64,000 nucleotides of DNA from Branchiostoma floridae (GCF_000003815.2 NC_049992.1:18983707-19047706); one strand, 5' to 3'. Counted from the stretch's first letter, positions 34,169-47,436 are shown. Program-made: numbers and translations. Notes: generated from the sequence alone by a model not told the origin.

Positions 34169-37100
34169 TTATGGCGGCCGCGTGAGAAAACAGTGTGGGT
34201 TGAAATATCTTGCTTTACCTGATGTTTCTTGTTTTGTTATACCGAAGGATGAGATTGCGTAGAGGTTTAGCTCTCTGAGCCTTGGCCAAGAGCCCCAGTG
34301 GGTCCTTGTGATCAAGAACTTCCAGTACCGAGCTGTTCCCTGGAAACAGCCGAAATCCTGTCGATGATCCGTTCTTGCCTTCACGTCTGTAATGATGACG
34401 ACGTCCTCCCAGTTGGATGAATTCCATGCATGCGACTTTTGTAACTTGAAGGCTGCGATGTCGTGCCAGATGTCTCCGTAGTTATTGACTGCAATACGGG
34501 TCAGAGTACGGCGTGTCCTTAGGTCCATTTCGATGTACCATTTCTTCGGGACCTTTAATCTGGTAAAGGCTGGTTCCCAGTAGGTTTCAGTATCCCCATC
34601 CAAGACTTTTCCGGCATCATAGCTTACTCCGTTTATAACAAAGGGTGCGCCGGCGGAGACCCAAATCCACGACGATTTTCGTACAAGCCATTGGCCGAAG
34701 GAGGAGGACAAAATATCTATGAAAATGACAATGATTTTGTTTAATATTCATCTTCATAACATTCATATTCAGACTTTACGCCAAATGCAACAAGCCCCAC
34801 CCCCCCTCTCCAGGATTGACAAAAAAGCGGTCTGAATAGGGTTAAAATTTTCCAAACAAAGGAATGATAGAAATCTTAGGTAGTCTTTGTGTTTTAGGTA
34901 GCATGGTGACCATGAGCGTCGTTAACAGGTACAAAGGTGATACCGGTAATGTAGGTAGTGTCCATAGCAGGGTGACCATTGGTATAGGTAGTGTTCTCAG
35001 TAGGGTGGCCATTGGTATAGGTAGTGTTCTCAGCAGGGTGACCATTGGTGTAGGTAGTGTTCTCAGCAGGGTGACCATTGGTGTAGGTAGTGTTCTCAGC
35101 AGGGTGACCATTGGTGTAAGGGGTGCCCAAAGCAGGCTGTAAATTGGAGATATGGTTGCTTTTATGTACATACAGTAAGCAAAACCTGTCACGAATATAC
35201 GGATACGAACGGTCCTTTTCCCTGTGTAATATGATATAAGATTTACAATGCCCTCCTAAAATGACAACAGCATGTTTTACATGACACAAAGACATACAAG
35301 TAGACAAATTAAAACGGAATAAAGACCGTTGTCCTACCTTTTGAAATTCTTGAACATTGTTGTTAAAATAAAGCCAGGTTCCGAAGATGATCAATGCCAC
35401 CAACAAGATAGTTATTATCACGGCAAAGCCAATATTGCCATACGTGCCCTCTGAAAATACATATGATGGGAACGTCAAGTTGTCAGTGAAAATAAAGCAC
35501 GTATTCGGTATACATACATTACAGACAATATCTAGTACACATAGAATACATAAAAAAGCCATCTTCAATGTAAGAAGATACCAAGTAGCGTCTATAATTG
35601 ATTTGTTGGTACATCATTTAAGACAGTCAGCTACCGAAGAGAACTGTTATATAATGGACTTCGAAACTTCAGTCAAAACTATTACATATATTACATAATG
35701 TCAAATGTTTCTTAATATCTAAGAAAAGAATACATACTTTTGAAATGGGTATTTCAGAAAAAAGACCATCTGGTTTTAAATGTAAATCAAATGAAAGAGC
35801 TAAAATACGGAACATCATCGGTACTGATCCATCCAAGAAACACTAAACGAGTCAATGCCTTAATATATATTTTGTTTTGACCAGATTACATGAAAATATA
35901 TCTGAACCTAAGAAGATAAATAAACTTACGGCAACGTGCTTGTTGCGGTACGTTTGGCACGTACATCGGATTCCTGTTCAGGGCGTCTCGTATGGAGTTC
36001 GGATCTGTAGTCGGTATAGGTCTGTTTTTGTGTATGCCATTATCATTTCCAGGAACCAAGTTGTCAGCATTACGCTCAGTTGAGTTGCGTTCTGACATGT
36101 ATAATAGGTTTTGGGAATGCCGAATCTTATTACAGAAACATAATGTAAAATGTTTCTCAGAAAAAAAGATATGAAAATGTATGGAATTCTACTTTTCTTT
36201 AAGCCTGGGCCGCCTTAATCCTACCGACTATTGAGCAATCACCGCAGTAATTGTAATCTATTACTAAGAAACTCTTAACGAGCATGAAATAAATTAAATA
36301 TGAGATTTTAACCCTATCTAGACGGGGGGGGGGGCTAAAAGTGCCTGCGCAAACTTTGACGTCGTATAACTGCCGAACGACGTGTGCTAGGACTACAAAA
36401 CTTGGTGACTTTTCCTAAAATATTGTTAGCAAAAATTCTGCGAAAAAAAAAAATTAGTTAATGATTTTTCGTGTTGTCATAGCAACGGGTTTCTGACAGG
36501 CATATTTTACCAAATTTACTAATTTCAGTTTGAATTATGGGATTTCATAGTTTTATTGCTAGACCAAACTTGTTAATCTATATCATTAAGATCCTGTATA
36601 ATTTTAGGTTACATTTCTAATTAATTATTCATAATCTATGCTAATTTGATGACGTCATGGGTCAAAATCCAAGATGGCGGACAATGCCATTTTCAACGAT
36701 AAATACATGTTATTTTTACTCAAATTCCGTCAAAATCTTTTATTTTCTAACAAAGCACAATCATTTGAACCTTTTTAGTCCACTTCTATTGGGTTTTGGG
36801 GTTATATGTGGAAAAAATCATGTTTTAGAAAATTCAAGCTTGTCGATCCAAGATGGCGGACAAATGACGTCATTTTCTGACGTCATATTGGCGTCAGTGT
36901 TGTCGTCATTGGCAACAAAAGACTTGGCAGACTTAGACACCAATAGGATAACCTTTATAGTCATCGCTTTCTTTAATGCATTTAAGTATAGCGGAAATTT
37001 CATATTTAGACGATGTTAGCCTAAAATAAGACATTATGATGTCATAATTACGTCATATTACGTCATAACGATAATAAACTCACAGAAAACATAAATCTTT

Positions 37101-38385
37101 ACTAGTACATCCCCTTCAAATTTGGTGATCGTAACCCAAGCCGTTTTGAAATTACGAAGGGGGGGGGGTCAAAAGAGCCCCCCCCCCCCCTCGGTCCCAG
37201 GTATCCCAAAAAAAGCCCGGTCTAGATAGGGTTAATGAGATTACACGTAGCTATATCTGAACCGTAAAGATAAATAAACTTACGGAAACGTCCTCGTTGC
37301 TGTACGTTTGGCACGTACATCGGATTCCTGTTCAAGGCGTCTCGTATGGAGTTCGGATCTGTAGTCGGTATAGGTCTGTTTTTGTGTATGCCATTATCAT
37401 TTCCAGGAACCACGTTGTCAGCATTACGTTCAGTTGAGCTGCGTTCTGATATGAACAATGGGTTTTGGGAACGACGAAACGTAAGTCTACTACACTTTGT
37501 ACAGAAACATAATGTAAAACGATTCTTAGCATCCAAGAATGGAATATGTACTATTGAAATAGGTATTAGAAAAAGACCCAGAAAAAGGTAGGGCAGTCAA
37601 ATAAATTCAAATTCATGCTGAAGTTAAAGAATTATATCCATCGCCGCAACAAATGTATTTAGCAACTAAGAAACACTTAACGAGCCAAGGAATTAAATAT
37701 GCTTTGTTTTGATCAGATTACATAAAAATAAATTTGAACCTAAAAAGATACACTTACGACAACGTGCTTGTTGCGGTACGTTTCGCACGTACATCGGATT
37801 CCTGTTTAGGGCGTCTGGTATGGAGTTCGGATCTGGGCTCGGGATATGTCTGTTTTCATGTATGTCATTGTTATCGTTTTCAGGAACCACGTTGTCTGCA
37901 TCATGTTCATTTGAGTTGCATTCTGACACGTACAATGGGTTGGGGGATTCATATGCGACACCATAAGCCATAGAGGGGTCCAAATTGGTATCATCGTCTA
38001 TGATATAGATGTGTTCAGGAATCTCAGCCTCGGTGTCTCTTTTTGGGATTGTGTTTTTGCCATAATTATCATTGTTCGTTGTTTTAGTTATAATTCTTGT
38101 TGCGTATTTTAGGTTGGTGCAAGAATTAGAACTACTTAATATGTTTGTTGTGTATCCTGAATTTTGCTTAGGGATACGATTTATGTTTGATTTCGAAGCC
38201 ACAATTTCATTTTTATTTTCGTTTGTATTTGGATTAACATCGACATCAGCTGAGGCATTTTGGATTGCCTGTCCGGTATCAACTGCAGATTCAGTAGTAT
38301 CAAGCATATGGTTTCCATCATCTTTACGTATATGCGTCAAACTCAGTTTTGAGCCTTCGTTTTTGGTGATGATGTCTTCAGCCAT
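34169..38385 (-). CDS. Gene B: type II membrane protein with F5/8 type C ectodomain
   Basis: The proposed CDS joins 38385-37758, 35450-35338, 35136-34944 and 34716-34169 on the minus strand, giving 493 residues. Phases 1, 0 and 1 agree at every junction. The tail (1-209) is nearly identical to gene A but has NLKY (91-94) in place of NPKY, keeps NPLY (149-152) and restores NPMY (196-199). The membrane helix GFAVIITILLVALIIFGTWL is at about 216-235. The stalk has four 11-residue NTT repeats. The ectodomain shows VLDGDTETYW, IAVNNYGD and PRLRELNLYAI. A donor at 34219 (CATCAG|GTAAAG, phase 1) could lead to another exon; otherwise translation stops at 34169. The acceptor TTTACTACAG precedes 38399. 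The function is inferred only. Confidence 0.75.
34944..35136 (-). repeat. Stalk exon of gene B: 33-bp coding repeats
   Basis: Four units of GHPAENTTYTN (one with TENT) and one variant (GHPAMDTTYIT) are encoded, fewer than in gene A. It enters in phase 0 after CCAATTTACAG and leaves in phase 1 at CCG|GTATCA (34944/34943). If that donor is skipped, the frame ends at 34894. Confidence 0.75.
35930..36098 (-). pseudogene. Extra copy of the 3' half of exon 2 (B, downstream)
   Basis: The translation contains STERNADNLVPGNDN and DALNRNPMYVPNVPQQARC, ending at a GTAAGT donor at 35930/35929 in the same phase as the true exon. The 5' part of exon 2 is missing, and the first NPXY has become NLLY. It may be a duplicated-exon remnant or an alternative tail cassette. 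No clear acceptor was found. Confidence 0.55.
36308..37235. mobile_element. TTAA-type element in gene B intron, complete
   Basis: It runs from TTAACCCTATCTAGACGGGG to CCGGTCTAGATAGGGTTAA, 928 bp, with TTAA at both ends. It is closely related to 17889-18740 in the opposite orientation. It lies between the two extra exon-2 copies and separates one from its flank (GAGATTACAYGTAGCTATAT on the far side). Confidence 0.85.
37284..37536 (-). pseudogene. Extra copy of the 3' half of exon 2 (B, upstream)
   Basis: It encodes SQNPLFISERSSTERNADNV and LNRNPMYVPNVQQRGRF, and ends at a GTAAGT donor (37284/37283) in the matching phase. NPLY is NPLF here. It is 0.2-0.5 kb from the main exon and could serve as an alternative or additional cytoplasmic cassette. 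An acceptor near 37495 (ACAAAGTGTAG) is possible but weak. Confidence 0.5.
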
Positions 38386-38753
38386 GTTTATCCCTCGAAC
38401 TGTAGTAAAAAAAATAGTGTGGTAACCTCACACATGAATAAGATATTTTTTATGCAAATGACCAACACATTTGAATAACTTGAACATGGTGATACTCACG
38501 CTTAACTAACTTTTTAATTTAGAAGTATAAAGTTCCCACCATACATCGATAAAGGTTAGACATACATTCAATAAGATAAGCTAAATAGTAACTACTCAAG
38601 CAACTAGATATGACTTTGAATACAGTCAGACGCTTCACGTAGAATCCTATACACTTCGTCAGTGACATGGAGGAAATTGTTTGGCGAGCAAGTTTTATAC
38701 CTTAGCTATGAATTGACATGTTAAAAATTTTAGATTGTTCAATGGGAAACAAA

Positions 38754-38845
38754 TTAACTCTTCTCAGGCCGGGTTCTCTTGCAAATTATACAATATATGT
38801 AAGAAGCAAATGTGTAACAAAAAATGATCGGTCGGATAGGGTTAA
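38754..38845. mobile_element. 92-bp relic of a TTAA-type element
   Basis: TTAACTCTTCTCAGGCCGGG at the left and GGTCGGATAGGGTTAA at the right are the two element ends, with almost everything between them deleted. It sits at the same place in intron 1 as the outer element of gene A (17689-19280). Confidence 0.7.
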
Positions 38846-39344
38846 CAGCATAGCGATAGAGATAGTTGCAGAATTGTACCTAATTGCACCTACACGGCAA
38901 ACCTAACAAGCGTTCGTAGAACTCAACCTTCGTGAAATGGGCTAGGGTGTGGTGGTTGGAGGGTGTTTGTTATAGACATCTCAGGGGCTAGCCTTACAGA
39001 AAATGATACGTTCGATTGGCAAAAATGCTCGGAATTCTACAACTTTTTTCGCGCCTATGTAGCTGTATCATCCCTTTGAAGTGGAATAGTTTGCGTTGAG
39101 AGATTGTCATGGTATTTGGAATGCAGATAGCTTTTGTCATGGGCCGTGAGCGAGCGAGTGAGATAGCTTTGGAGATGCCTTACATAATAAATTTTTATCA
39201 TGCAAATCAGGGGCTAATTTGCATAAATAATGAGGATAGTTTATATTGATAATAATAACTAGGTGTATTTTGCCAGCCAGTAGGTACCCAAATTATACGC
39301 CTACTTCATTTCATAATAGCAGATACTCAAAGATAAGACATATT

Positions 39345-40037
39345 AGTCAATTCCAAGTCACCATGAGGGTTTTAGGTGATATTTGTAATAAGTCTGAATC
39401 ATGTTGAATAAAAGAATATCTAAGCCACAATAATTGCTTTTTTTTAAATTGACTAAGAAAATATTCATCTATTTAAATTCATTTGAATAGTTTAGAAATA
39501 GTTTAGACATTTTGAAAGTAACTGTACAGAATATTTTTTAGAATAATTGTGAAACCTCTGTGTGATTCTTTCACATTTAAACTTTGCCAAATGGTAAAAT
39601 TAGTTTATTGCCCCATATGCATAAAAGTAAGCCCTGTTGTTGCCTCATTATATTTTTAGATTTCACTGCTGGGCACTGGTGGATCCATTGTGATGGGTCA
39701 TTGTTGCATTGACACCCAACCATACTTTGCAAGGATGTGTGAATTGCCATCTTCCCAGCCCACTGACCCATTTACAAAATGTTACAAAAAATGGTAGAAA
39801 ATGGTAAATAATGGTAGAATGCTGCTATCATTATTTAGAAACCATTAGAAGTATCTAATTCCACACCATGAATATTTCCAAAGTTTTACAGGACCGGGGA
39901 AATATTTGTAACATTGAAATAATGTTACAAATATTTCTGAAGTATCAAATGTCGATTCTAGACATAAAATTACAAAACTTTAAAATCAATTCTAAACAAT
40001 GACAACAAACATCCGCACGATGACTTGGAGTGGACTC
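39345..40037 (+). mobile_element. TA-flanked 680-bp TIR element, copy 2
   Basis: The left end is TAGTCAATTCCAAGTCACCA and the right end is TGACTTGGAGTGGACTC. The interior matches 57310-58004 in the same orientation, including TGGTAGAAAATGGTAAATAA. The shared ORF of the other two copies is broken here, so this copy is the most diverged. Confidence 0.75.
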
Positions 40038-40049
40038 TAACTAACAAAG

Positions 40050-41280
40050 AGAGAAATATTAGCCTAACTGAGTTGTGTACTAGTATGTCCGATTGATAAA
40101 AATTCCCGGAATTGACAGCAAGTATTCCGCGCGTACGCAATCGAATCATCCCTTTAGATGGTAATAAGGGGAGGGTTGACGGATCAATGGACAATGCAGT
40201 CCACTACATTGTGCATCCTATATGTCTAATGTACAATCCCTATAAACAATCTCATCAATGACTACAAGTTACTGTAAAAAAACAAACCCTGCTTTGTTCA
40301 ACAATGTATTGTACCGGTAGTAACTGTTACATGTACAACCCTTTTAAAACTTATAATATAGGCCCCTGTAAACAATATCATCATTGCCCTGATTCATTGC
40401 CCTTAATCTACAGATTATCAAATCTTATAGGAAACATTTGCACCCCATCATGTATAATTTACTGTCCCTATAGTACCATTGTCTTGTAATTGTCTGGTAT
40501 ATATAAGTCGTGCTGTCCTCTATTGCGCAACTATGACCTTTGGGGTCACTTCCTGTGGAGACGGGGTAAGCACTGGTAGCAGCATGACGTAACACCACCT
40601 AAATATAGCACGATTGCGAAATACCCACTCAGGGCCACTGTAAAACGTATTTTCCACGCACAAACATCCCCTGCAAAACCGTCAGAAGCCACTAGACGAA
40701 AAAAACGCCTGGTTCATTTCTTCTCCTTCTCAAGAACTACCCACATACCAAAAATCAGATCAATCTGTCATGATCTTACGATGCTGGACTGTTCACAGAC
40801 AAGCCCTATATAACGTTTCTACACATACCTATTGTATCATGCCAATTACCACCTAATTTGCAAAACAGGTATACAATTATGTACATTGTTATGTAAGCTG
40901 TCTGCATACCTACAGTCATTAACATCCATCAACCCCTTCTAGCATTATTCCTTCTCAAAAACTAAAACAAGAATTAATTTCACCGCCCCTGCGAAACCCC
41001 TAGGTGGCCAAAACTTACACACCTTACTATGCTTTTACACAGCTACTTACCACTTACAAATCATCATCCAAACAAGTCCCAAACAAAAAATAGCAAAACC
41101 GGAAGTTCTGCTGCAGTAACATAACACGCCGCTAGAGCGTCCTGCCGTAACGCAATTCCTGCCATTCCTTCGTCATGTCTAATCCTACCCACATACCAAA
41201 TATCAAAACCATCCATTCACGCGTTCCCTAGTTATCAGGCTGACAAATGACCCCCTGACATCAAAACAGCACTGACTTTA
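40050..41280. other. Intron 1 of gene B: interspersed repeats, no gene seen
   Basis: The stretch at 40600-41250 holds diverged copies of an interspersed repeat (CCCACATACCAAAAATCAGA, CCACATACCAAATATCAAAA), also present at 14.0-14.5 kb. Its flank near 40060-40160 resembles 39010-39080 on the other side of the TIR element. No exon signals are recognised. Confidence 0.45.
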
Positions 41281-41621
41281 AACCCTTCGTTTCACGAAGG
41301 GAATGATGGTTCAGTTACTTTGGAACTCACACGATACACGATGAAGATTGCTCTTTTAGAAGTCCCAAAGTTATGCGTGTTTTAGATATTAATTATAACG
41401 TTGCATCTTCATAAAGGTCTCCTATTACCCGTTATAATCTTTAGAGTCGAATTAATTTTGAGATTATCATAAGATCCAACAGTTGTTTGAAACCAGCATC
41501 CAACAGTTGTTTGTAAACAGCTGCATACTAATTGTAACATGGTCAACATTACCATAGTTTGGTACATAGTTTAGTTTCTATCATACGAACTCAAACAAAA
41601 TGGTGTGATATTTGTACTCAC

Positions 41622-42040
41622 CAGCGGACTTCTATATTGTAGTGTCTCACAGTCCTTCTCTCTTTATCAGGACTCAACTCTCAATGACACGACTGCGGTA
41701 TTTCTCGTTTCTAGTGTCGGTTGACAGTTATGAATTATTCAAGACACAGGACGAACCATGTCGTAAGTGCCTAACATCAAATATACATGTAGATGTATTG
41801 ATATGTTGTCGTCTGTTGGTATGTTGGAAGTATAGTGAGCGAAGTGCTTGTCTAAACAAATATGTACTTCAATATGGCACAATCTTTATTGCTTTACAGT
41901 AAAGTATGCATCTGTGTTGTATACATTCCTTTTTATTCTAGCCATAAACTTGCCCGAGCACGTCTGTCAACAACATCAGACAAACAAAACGTCAGGTTCC
42001 TGAATAGACATCAATACACCAACGCGTCACGTCTCAAGTT
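41622..42040 (-). promoter_or_regulatory. Gene B non-coding first exon and promoter block (type 1)
   Basis: The exon ends at 41622 with CCGCTG|GTGAGTAC on the minus strand. The upstream block keeps AGGCACTTACGACATGG and AGGAACCTGACGTTTTG, matching the gene A block. Splicing to the acceptor at 38400 would give a 3.2-kb first intron, equivalent to 2.4 kb in gene A. Confidence 0.5.
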
Positions 42041-43189
42041 TCTTTGTCACATCAAGTAATTTTGTTGTGAAATCTGCTCAAATATCTGAGTTTTATAGCC
42101 GTTTCCTGCTCATGTACTATTATATCAAACCCTATTTTTTTTTGGTTGGCATTAGGTAAGTACAGGTTTGACAGTATTTCATGTCCAAGTCCCATTTTCC
42201 AAAATCAGTCTGCTCGTAGAGAAAGAAAAAACATGCAAAATGTCACTAAACTCTTACATAAAAGCAAAGACAGCAATACCCGAGACTCATCATGGTTTAC
42301 AAAATACCTACTTCATCGTGGGAGGGGACATTTTTTTTTCCTTGTAGAGTACAAAGAGTGAAATGATGGTGTGCAAACGTCGTCGAGTTTTACAAAAGGA
42401 CAAAGGTTTCTTACTTCAGACTTACCACAAGATTGCTTCTTATATTCACATATTATCTTTGTTTAGCAAAAGAAGGTGGCCGTGGATGTTTCTCTGCTTA
42501 TAAAGGAAAACAAAGGTTTTAAAGAAATAGTAGTGTTGAAAAGCTACACATTGGTGTCAACTGTAAAAGTGAGCTAAGGAAGACAGTCTCCGTAGTTTGC
42601 GTCTGTTTCTCCAGAAATTAACATAAAACAACCTTTCATATATATAAATGTGTGACGTGTGACGTATGACGATGGGACAGTTTCAGAATGATATTAACTA
42701 TCGTTGTTCCCCCAGACACATTCCTGCAAGGATGCTTTTTGCCATTGTTTTATGTTTACGGATGTTCGATCGATGTTCGAAATTGAACTATTTATTCATT
42801 ATGGTGTTTGACAAAGTGCTTCTCTCTGACAGCCCATTTCACAGAACTATACATAAAAGTGTTTGTTCCATCTGTACTTTTGGCTTCTGTAAAATAAAAA
42901 TATATCAATGATCACCAATAGCTTTAAGTAATACCCCTAGACTGCCACATTTAAAACATCTAAGCAGCAATAAGCCCAAAATATTTTGCACTTCAGATGT
43001 CCAGGTGTTCAGGACATTCTTAAGAAATCCTCCTTTACTACATTGTTTTTTAAATGGTACGATCTTAGGGTACCTGGCGGAACTACTAGGAATTGAGATA
43101 GACCTTAACCCTAAACTGGCTCATTCACTAATAAATGTATTTAGCTGGAAAAATAGCTGTTCTCGAATGTCTAGTGTTAGGATGGTATT

Positions 43190-43870
43190 CCATATTTAGT
43201 GAGTGCATGTTCAAAGTTGGGCTGCCATATTTGGTTCTGGTGTCAGTTGATTGAAATTGACTATAGAAGATAATCAAGACTCAGGACGAACAATTTTGCC
43301 GGTGCCTAACATCCAAAGTATATTCATAGTTTTGTGATCTCTTGTTACATATAACAATAGTTTGGTAAAAGAATTTGTCACCTACACAAATGTGGGCTTT
43401 ATTATCACACACAGTGATGATGGCATATAATGTGGGTAAACGCCCTTACTAGGCCATGTTGATGTGATTACATGGGTGACGTCCTCTGGGAACACTACAA
43501 CTGATGCATGTGTGCGAATTAAAAAAGGTTTAACAATAAAGTTTAGCTTAAAGTTCATAATTGTCAAGAATATGACTGTCTGTACACACGAAAAATGGCG
43601 TAACAAAAAATTTCTTCATTTTTTTTTCACATCGTTTTGATCTTTTGATAGACATGTGCATCCAATGATAATATCGTACGTTTTCCTATATTTTCTTCAA
43701 CTTTCGGCATATGTATTTGCAGTATGGTTGCTGTTTACAGTATGGTTGTTTTGGAAACAGCCGAAAATTGATGCACGCCTGTACACTATTTTTGCATCAG
43801 CATCAGACAAATGACACGTCAATTTCATGAATATTAATCATACATCCAGTTATGACAACGAAGGTAAAGT
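43190..43870 (-). promoter_or_regulatory. Diverged type 2 promoter block of gene B
   Basis: It resembles 22723-23110: CATATTTAGTGAGTGCATG lies where the exon end is expected, GGACGAACAATTTTGCCGGT lies in the core, and ATCAGACAAATGACACGTCA lies at the far side. The donor sequence is no longer recognisable. It may be inactive. Confidence 0.3.
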
Positions 43871-44684
43871 CAACATGTCATAGTGATTTCAAACATTAAC
43901 ATTGCATTGAAATATTTACATATTGTGTTATAATACTGAGGTAAAGACACAGGTTTGATTATCAATTTCTAAACTTGATACTTGCCCGTAGCAAACCAGG
44001 GATCAGTGCGATAGTAACCTCAGCATTCAAATAACAGCATACCTACTATGCCCGTAAATTCACCTGCTTGTACAGATGAAAAGGCAAAGGGTGCAACGTG
44101 TCATTCAACTCTTGCATAGAAACAACCTTATATCAGACCCATCACAACATTGCTTCACATTTTCATACGTCTTTTAGATCGATGGTGGGTGGCTCTTTGC
44201 TAGACCAAATAAAAAGAATGGATTAAAAAAAGGTAGTGTGTGAACATAGAAAAAGTACCACTTGCAGAGTCTGTTTAAAATTGATAACAAGTGCTCAAGT
44301 TGATCAGTGAAAGAGGCTAGTTCATTAATGACTACAATTGCAAAGTCTGATAGGTTGCAGCTGAAGTTTATTATAGTTCGGAGTAAGAACATTACAGAAT
44401 AAAATGAGAATGTTCAGTAAGTTTTTTATCAAAGAATCAATGGCAATTATGACGATTTGTGTTTTGGTGTACAATTAACGTCTTTTACGTTTAGGTGACA
44501 GCACATGGCCACCTTTGCATGTGAACTTACAGACATACAAGTAAAGAGTTTAAATAATCAAAAATATGATTTTTCTCTCACAAAAGTCATACTTTCAGAC
44601 TCTACAGCGGATAATGGTGACCGTATCCACAGCAACAATGTCTTAACGCTGTTGAGTATGAAAAGGAGACTTGTTCGTGATTGT

Positions 44685-44796
44685 TGTTCCGTAAAAGTGA
44701 GTACACCAAAAGTACATTACATTCAACTTTTTAATTGTGTTGTTCCGTAAAAGTGAGTACACGAAAAGTACATTACATTCAACTTTTTAATTGTGT
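44685..44796. repeat. 56-bp perfect-register tandem duplication
   Basis: TGTTCCGTAAAAGTGAGTAC starts at 44685 and again at 44741. The two 56-bp units differ by one base (CACCAAAA versus CACGAAAA). The paralogous stretch near 28.28 kb is not duplicated, so the event is local. Confidence 0.85.
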
Positions 44797-45434
44797 AGAT
44801 GTTTAGCACAAGAAAACGTAATTGTATAAAGGCTGTTTAACACCGATGGTATGCTTTTTCGTTGTTTGGATGCTATTCATCATCAAGGAAAAAGACAGTT
44901 GTTTAAATGTTGGCCAGTCGAAGAAGAGAGTCTTGGAGCAGGTACAAAAGTTTTGTACTAAAGTTTTTCATGTGGAAACGCCATTTTACATCATTGACAA
45001 CATGTTTCATTGTGTGAATGATGTTCAGTACCAAGGACAAGCACCTCTATTTTGTGAATGTTTTCAGCAACAGGACGAACTGTTTTAATTTAGAAAGTCC
45101 ACTCAATACAAATGACAAAATCTTTCGTTGTTTGAAACTGAGGCCTTTGGGAGGACTTTTCTACTTGGTGGCAAACACATTCCTCTGAATCTTTTTTCTT
45201 ACAAAAACATATACTGTACGGTTACTTCGAACTGTGTTCCAAGCATGATTTCATAACCACTGTATCTTATAACAAAATTATCATATCTATTTTTCTCGTT
45301 ACCTACACTACCAAAAATGCCTTTTATTGCTTTCTTGATTTTTTTCTTGTACACAGACATTTTTTTTGTCTATAAGAAAACAGATTTATCCACAAATTAA
45401 GCAATTTTTTCTTACTAAATTTTCTTCAAGCAAG

Positions 45435-45454
45435 ACTATCTATCTATCTATCTA

Positions 45455-45499
<45 letters not shown>
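45435..45499. repeat. Compound microsatellite (CTAT)n(TA)n
   Basis: About six CTAT units run into about twenty TA units. Confidence 0.95.
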
Positions 45500-45502
<3 letters not shown>

Positions 45503-46009
45503 CATTTGAAGCCTAGTGTTCAACTATCCTTTTCTTACATAAAGATCAGAAAATGGTCTTCGAATGATCTCTTTCTTCTTATTGTTTATTTTAATCATTT
45601 TTACTAAAAAAGACAATTTTTTTTGTAGTGTATACCTATGCTTGAGCCATCTCATCTTTCAATATGTATATTCCTGAATTTTCTTTAAATCGAAAGTATT
45701 CTATGTTCAAAGTACTCGCAAACCGGAGCCAGATTATGCATCTTTATTTAGATTTAAAACAGACATAATCAGCTAGTGTTGATTTATTAGAAGAAAAGTT
45801 ACACTTGATGTTTACCAATCATAAAGAGATAGTTAACTCTATTCAGACCGTATCTTGATCAATCGAATATGGACGTACCTCAGACAACTTTTCTTCTATA
45901 TTTAAAGGGTTTGCCAGATCATTGTTATGTAAATTTATTCTTAATGAAAAAAACATAGCCAGATAATGTTGACGAAGGTGGAGAAAATATATTTTTCGTC
46001 TACAGTATT

Positions 46010-46500
46010 GAACGAGTTAAGAGACTCTTGTGACACAACTACATTCGCACCGACGATTCGGTGACCGTCTTTCAAGTTGACTAGTTAACATTGTGCTGCA
46101 GAACTAGGTGTCGCTGCGTGTAGATGTTGTCACATACATATGTACATAGATGTGAATTTTCTCATTGCGGTCCCAAACGCTATATACCAGTAAATATAAC
46201 AGTTGAAAATTAACCATAATAATATTTTTTTTTCATTTAATTCTAAAGAATGTGTGTTCCATGGTGCTCACTCTGCTTCATTCCGTTATTTTAGTATATT
46301 AACAGGTAACAAAAACAACTACACCTGAAGGGGAGTCTTTTGCTCTAATTCAGCATCTCCTGAATGTTTTTGCTCGCCGTGAAAACAACAACGACAGCTA
46401 ATAGTAAACAAAAAGTACCACATAAACGTAATACATGACATGGTGAATCAATAATCTTCAATCCGACATTTTGGACCGGCAAACTTATCTAAATAAAAAC
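46010..46500. repeat. Unit-boundary repeat block at start of array unit 3
   Basis: ACGATTCGGTGACCGTC, CTAGGTGTCGCTGCG, CTCATTGCGGTCCCAAACGC and TTTGGACCGGCAAACT align with the blocks at 5.1 and 30.9 kb. The left flank (45860-46010) also matches 30740-30890. Confidence 0.75.
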
Positions 46501-46512
46501 TAAATGTTTAAC

Positions 46513-47436
46513 TTAACCCTATCCAGGCTGGGCTTTTTTTGGCTTTCCCTGGCCTGGGGGTGGGGCTCATTCGGCCCCCCTTCGTAATTTCAAAACGGCT
46601 TACTGTACGAACACCATATTTTTAGGAGGTGATATGCTTGTCAAGTTTTATAATTCGTAAAAAATTTTATATCAATATGACGTAATATGACGTAATTATG
46701 ACGTCATTTATTGATTATTTTGGCTAAAACGGGGAATTCTCATAAACCTATATATTTCACACAAATTGTTTACAATAAAGGTTTCTTATCAATATCTAAG
46801 TGTTACAAGACGTCTCTTGTCAAAAGCCGACGTAACGACGTCAAATATGACGTTATAAAATGACGTCATCAGTAGTTTAGCTATCCGCCATCTTGGATTA
46901 TCAACCTTAAATGTCTTAGAATACATTTTTTCAACATATAACGCTAAAATCCCTTGAAAATGGATGGGAAACGTTCACATGAATGTTTTCTGTAAACAAT
47001 TCCCAAGTAGTGATGGAATCCGAGTGAAAATAAGCTGGTTATACTTTTCGTAATAATATTGTCGGCCATCTTAGATTTTGCCCGATTACGTCATCACATT
47101 AGCATAATTTATGCATATTTAATTATTAATGTCACACTTAGATAGGTTAGATATTAAAGATATATAAAAAGAAGTTCAGCAAGAAAATCTTAAAATCTCA
47201 TTGTTTAAACCAAAATTTGTGATTTTTGTAAAATTGCCTTTCAGAAACCCGTTGCCATGGCAACACGAAAAATTCTAAACTTACATTGTTTTTTTGTAAA
47301 TTGTTGCCAACAATATTTTAGGAAAAGTCACCAAGTTTGGTTGTTCTAGCACAAGCCATTTGAGAGCTATAGGACGTCAAAGTTGGAGCGGGCACTTTTA
47401 GCTCACCCACCCCACCCCCAGTCTGGATAGGGTTAA
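46513..47436. mobile_element. TTAA-type element, complete, inside boundary repeat
   Basis: It runs from TTAACCCTATCCAGGCTGGG to CCAGTCTGGATAGGGTTAA, 924 bp. The interior has GTTGCCATGGCAACACG (47258), TGACGTCATTTA and TGACGTCATCAG. No coding capacity is visible. Confidence 0.85.

Noticed and set aside
44505-44750. 81-codon ORF starting MATFACELTD
   Set aside because: The paralogous stretch near 28.1-28.3 kb does not preserve the frame, so it is probably chance.
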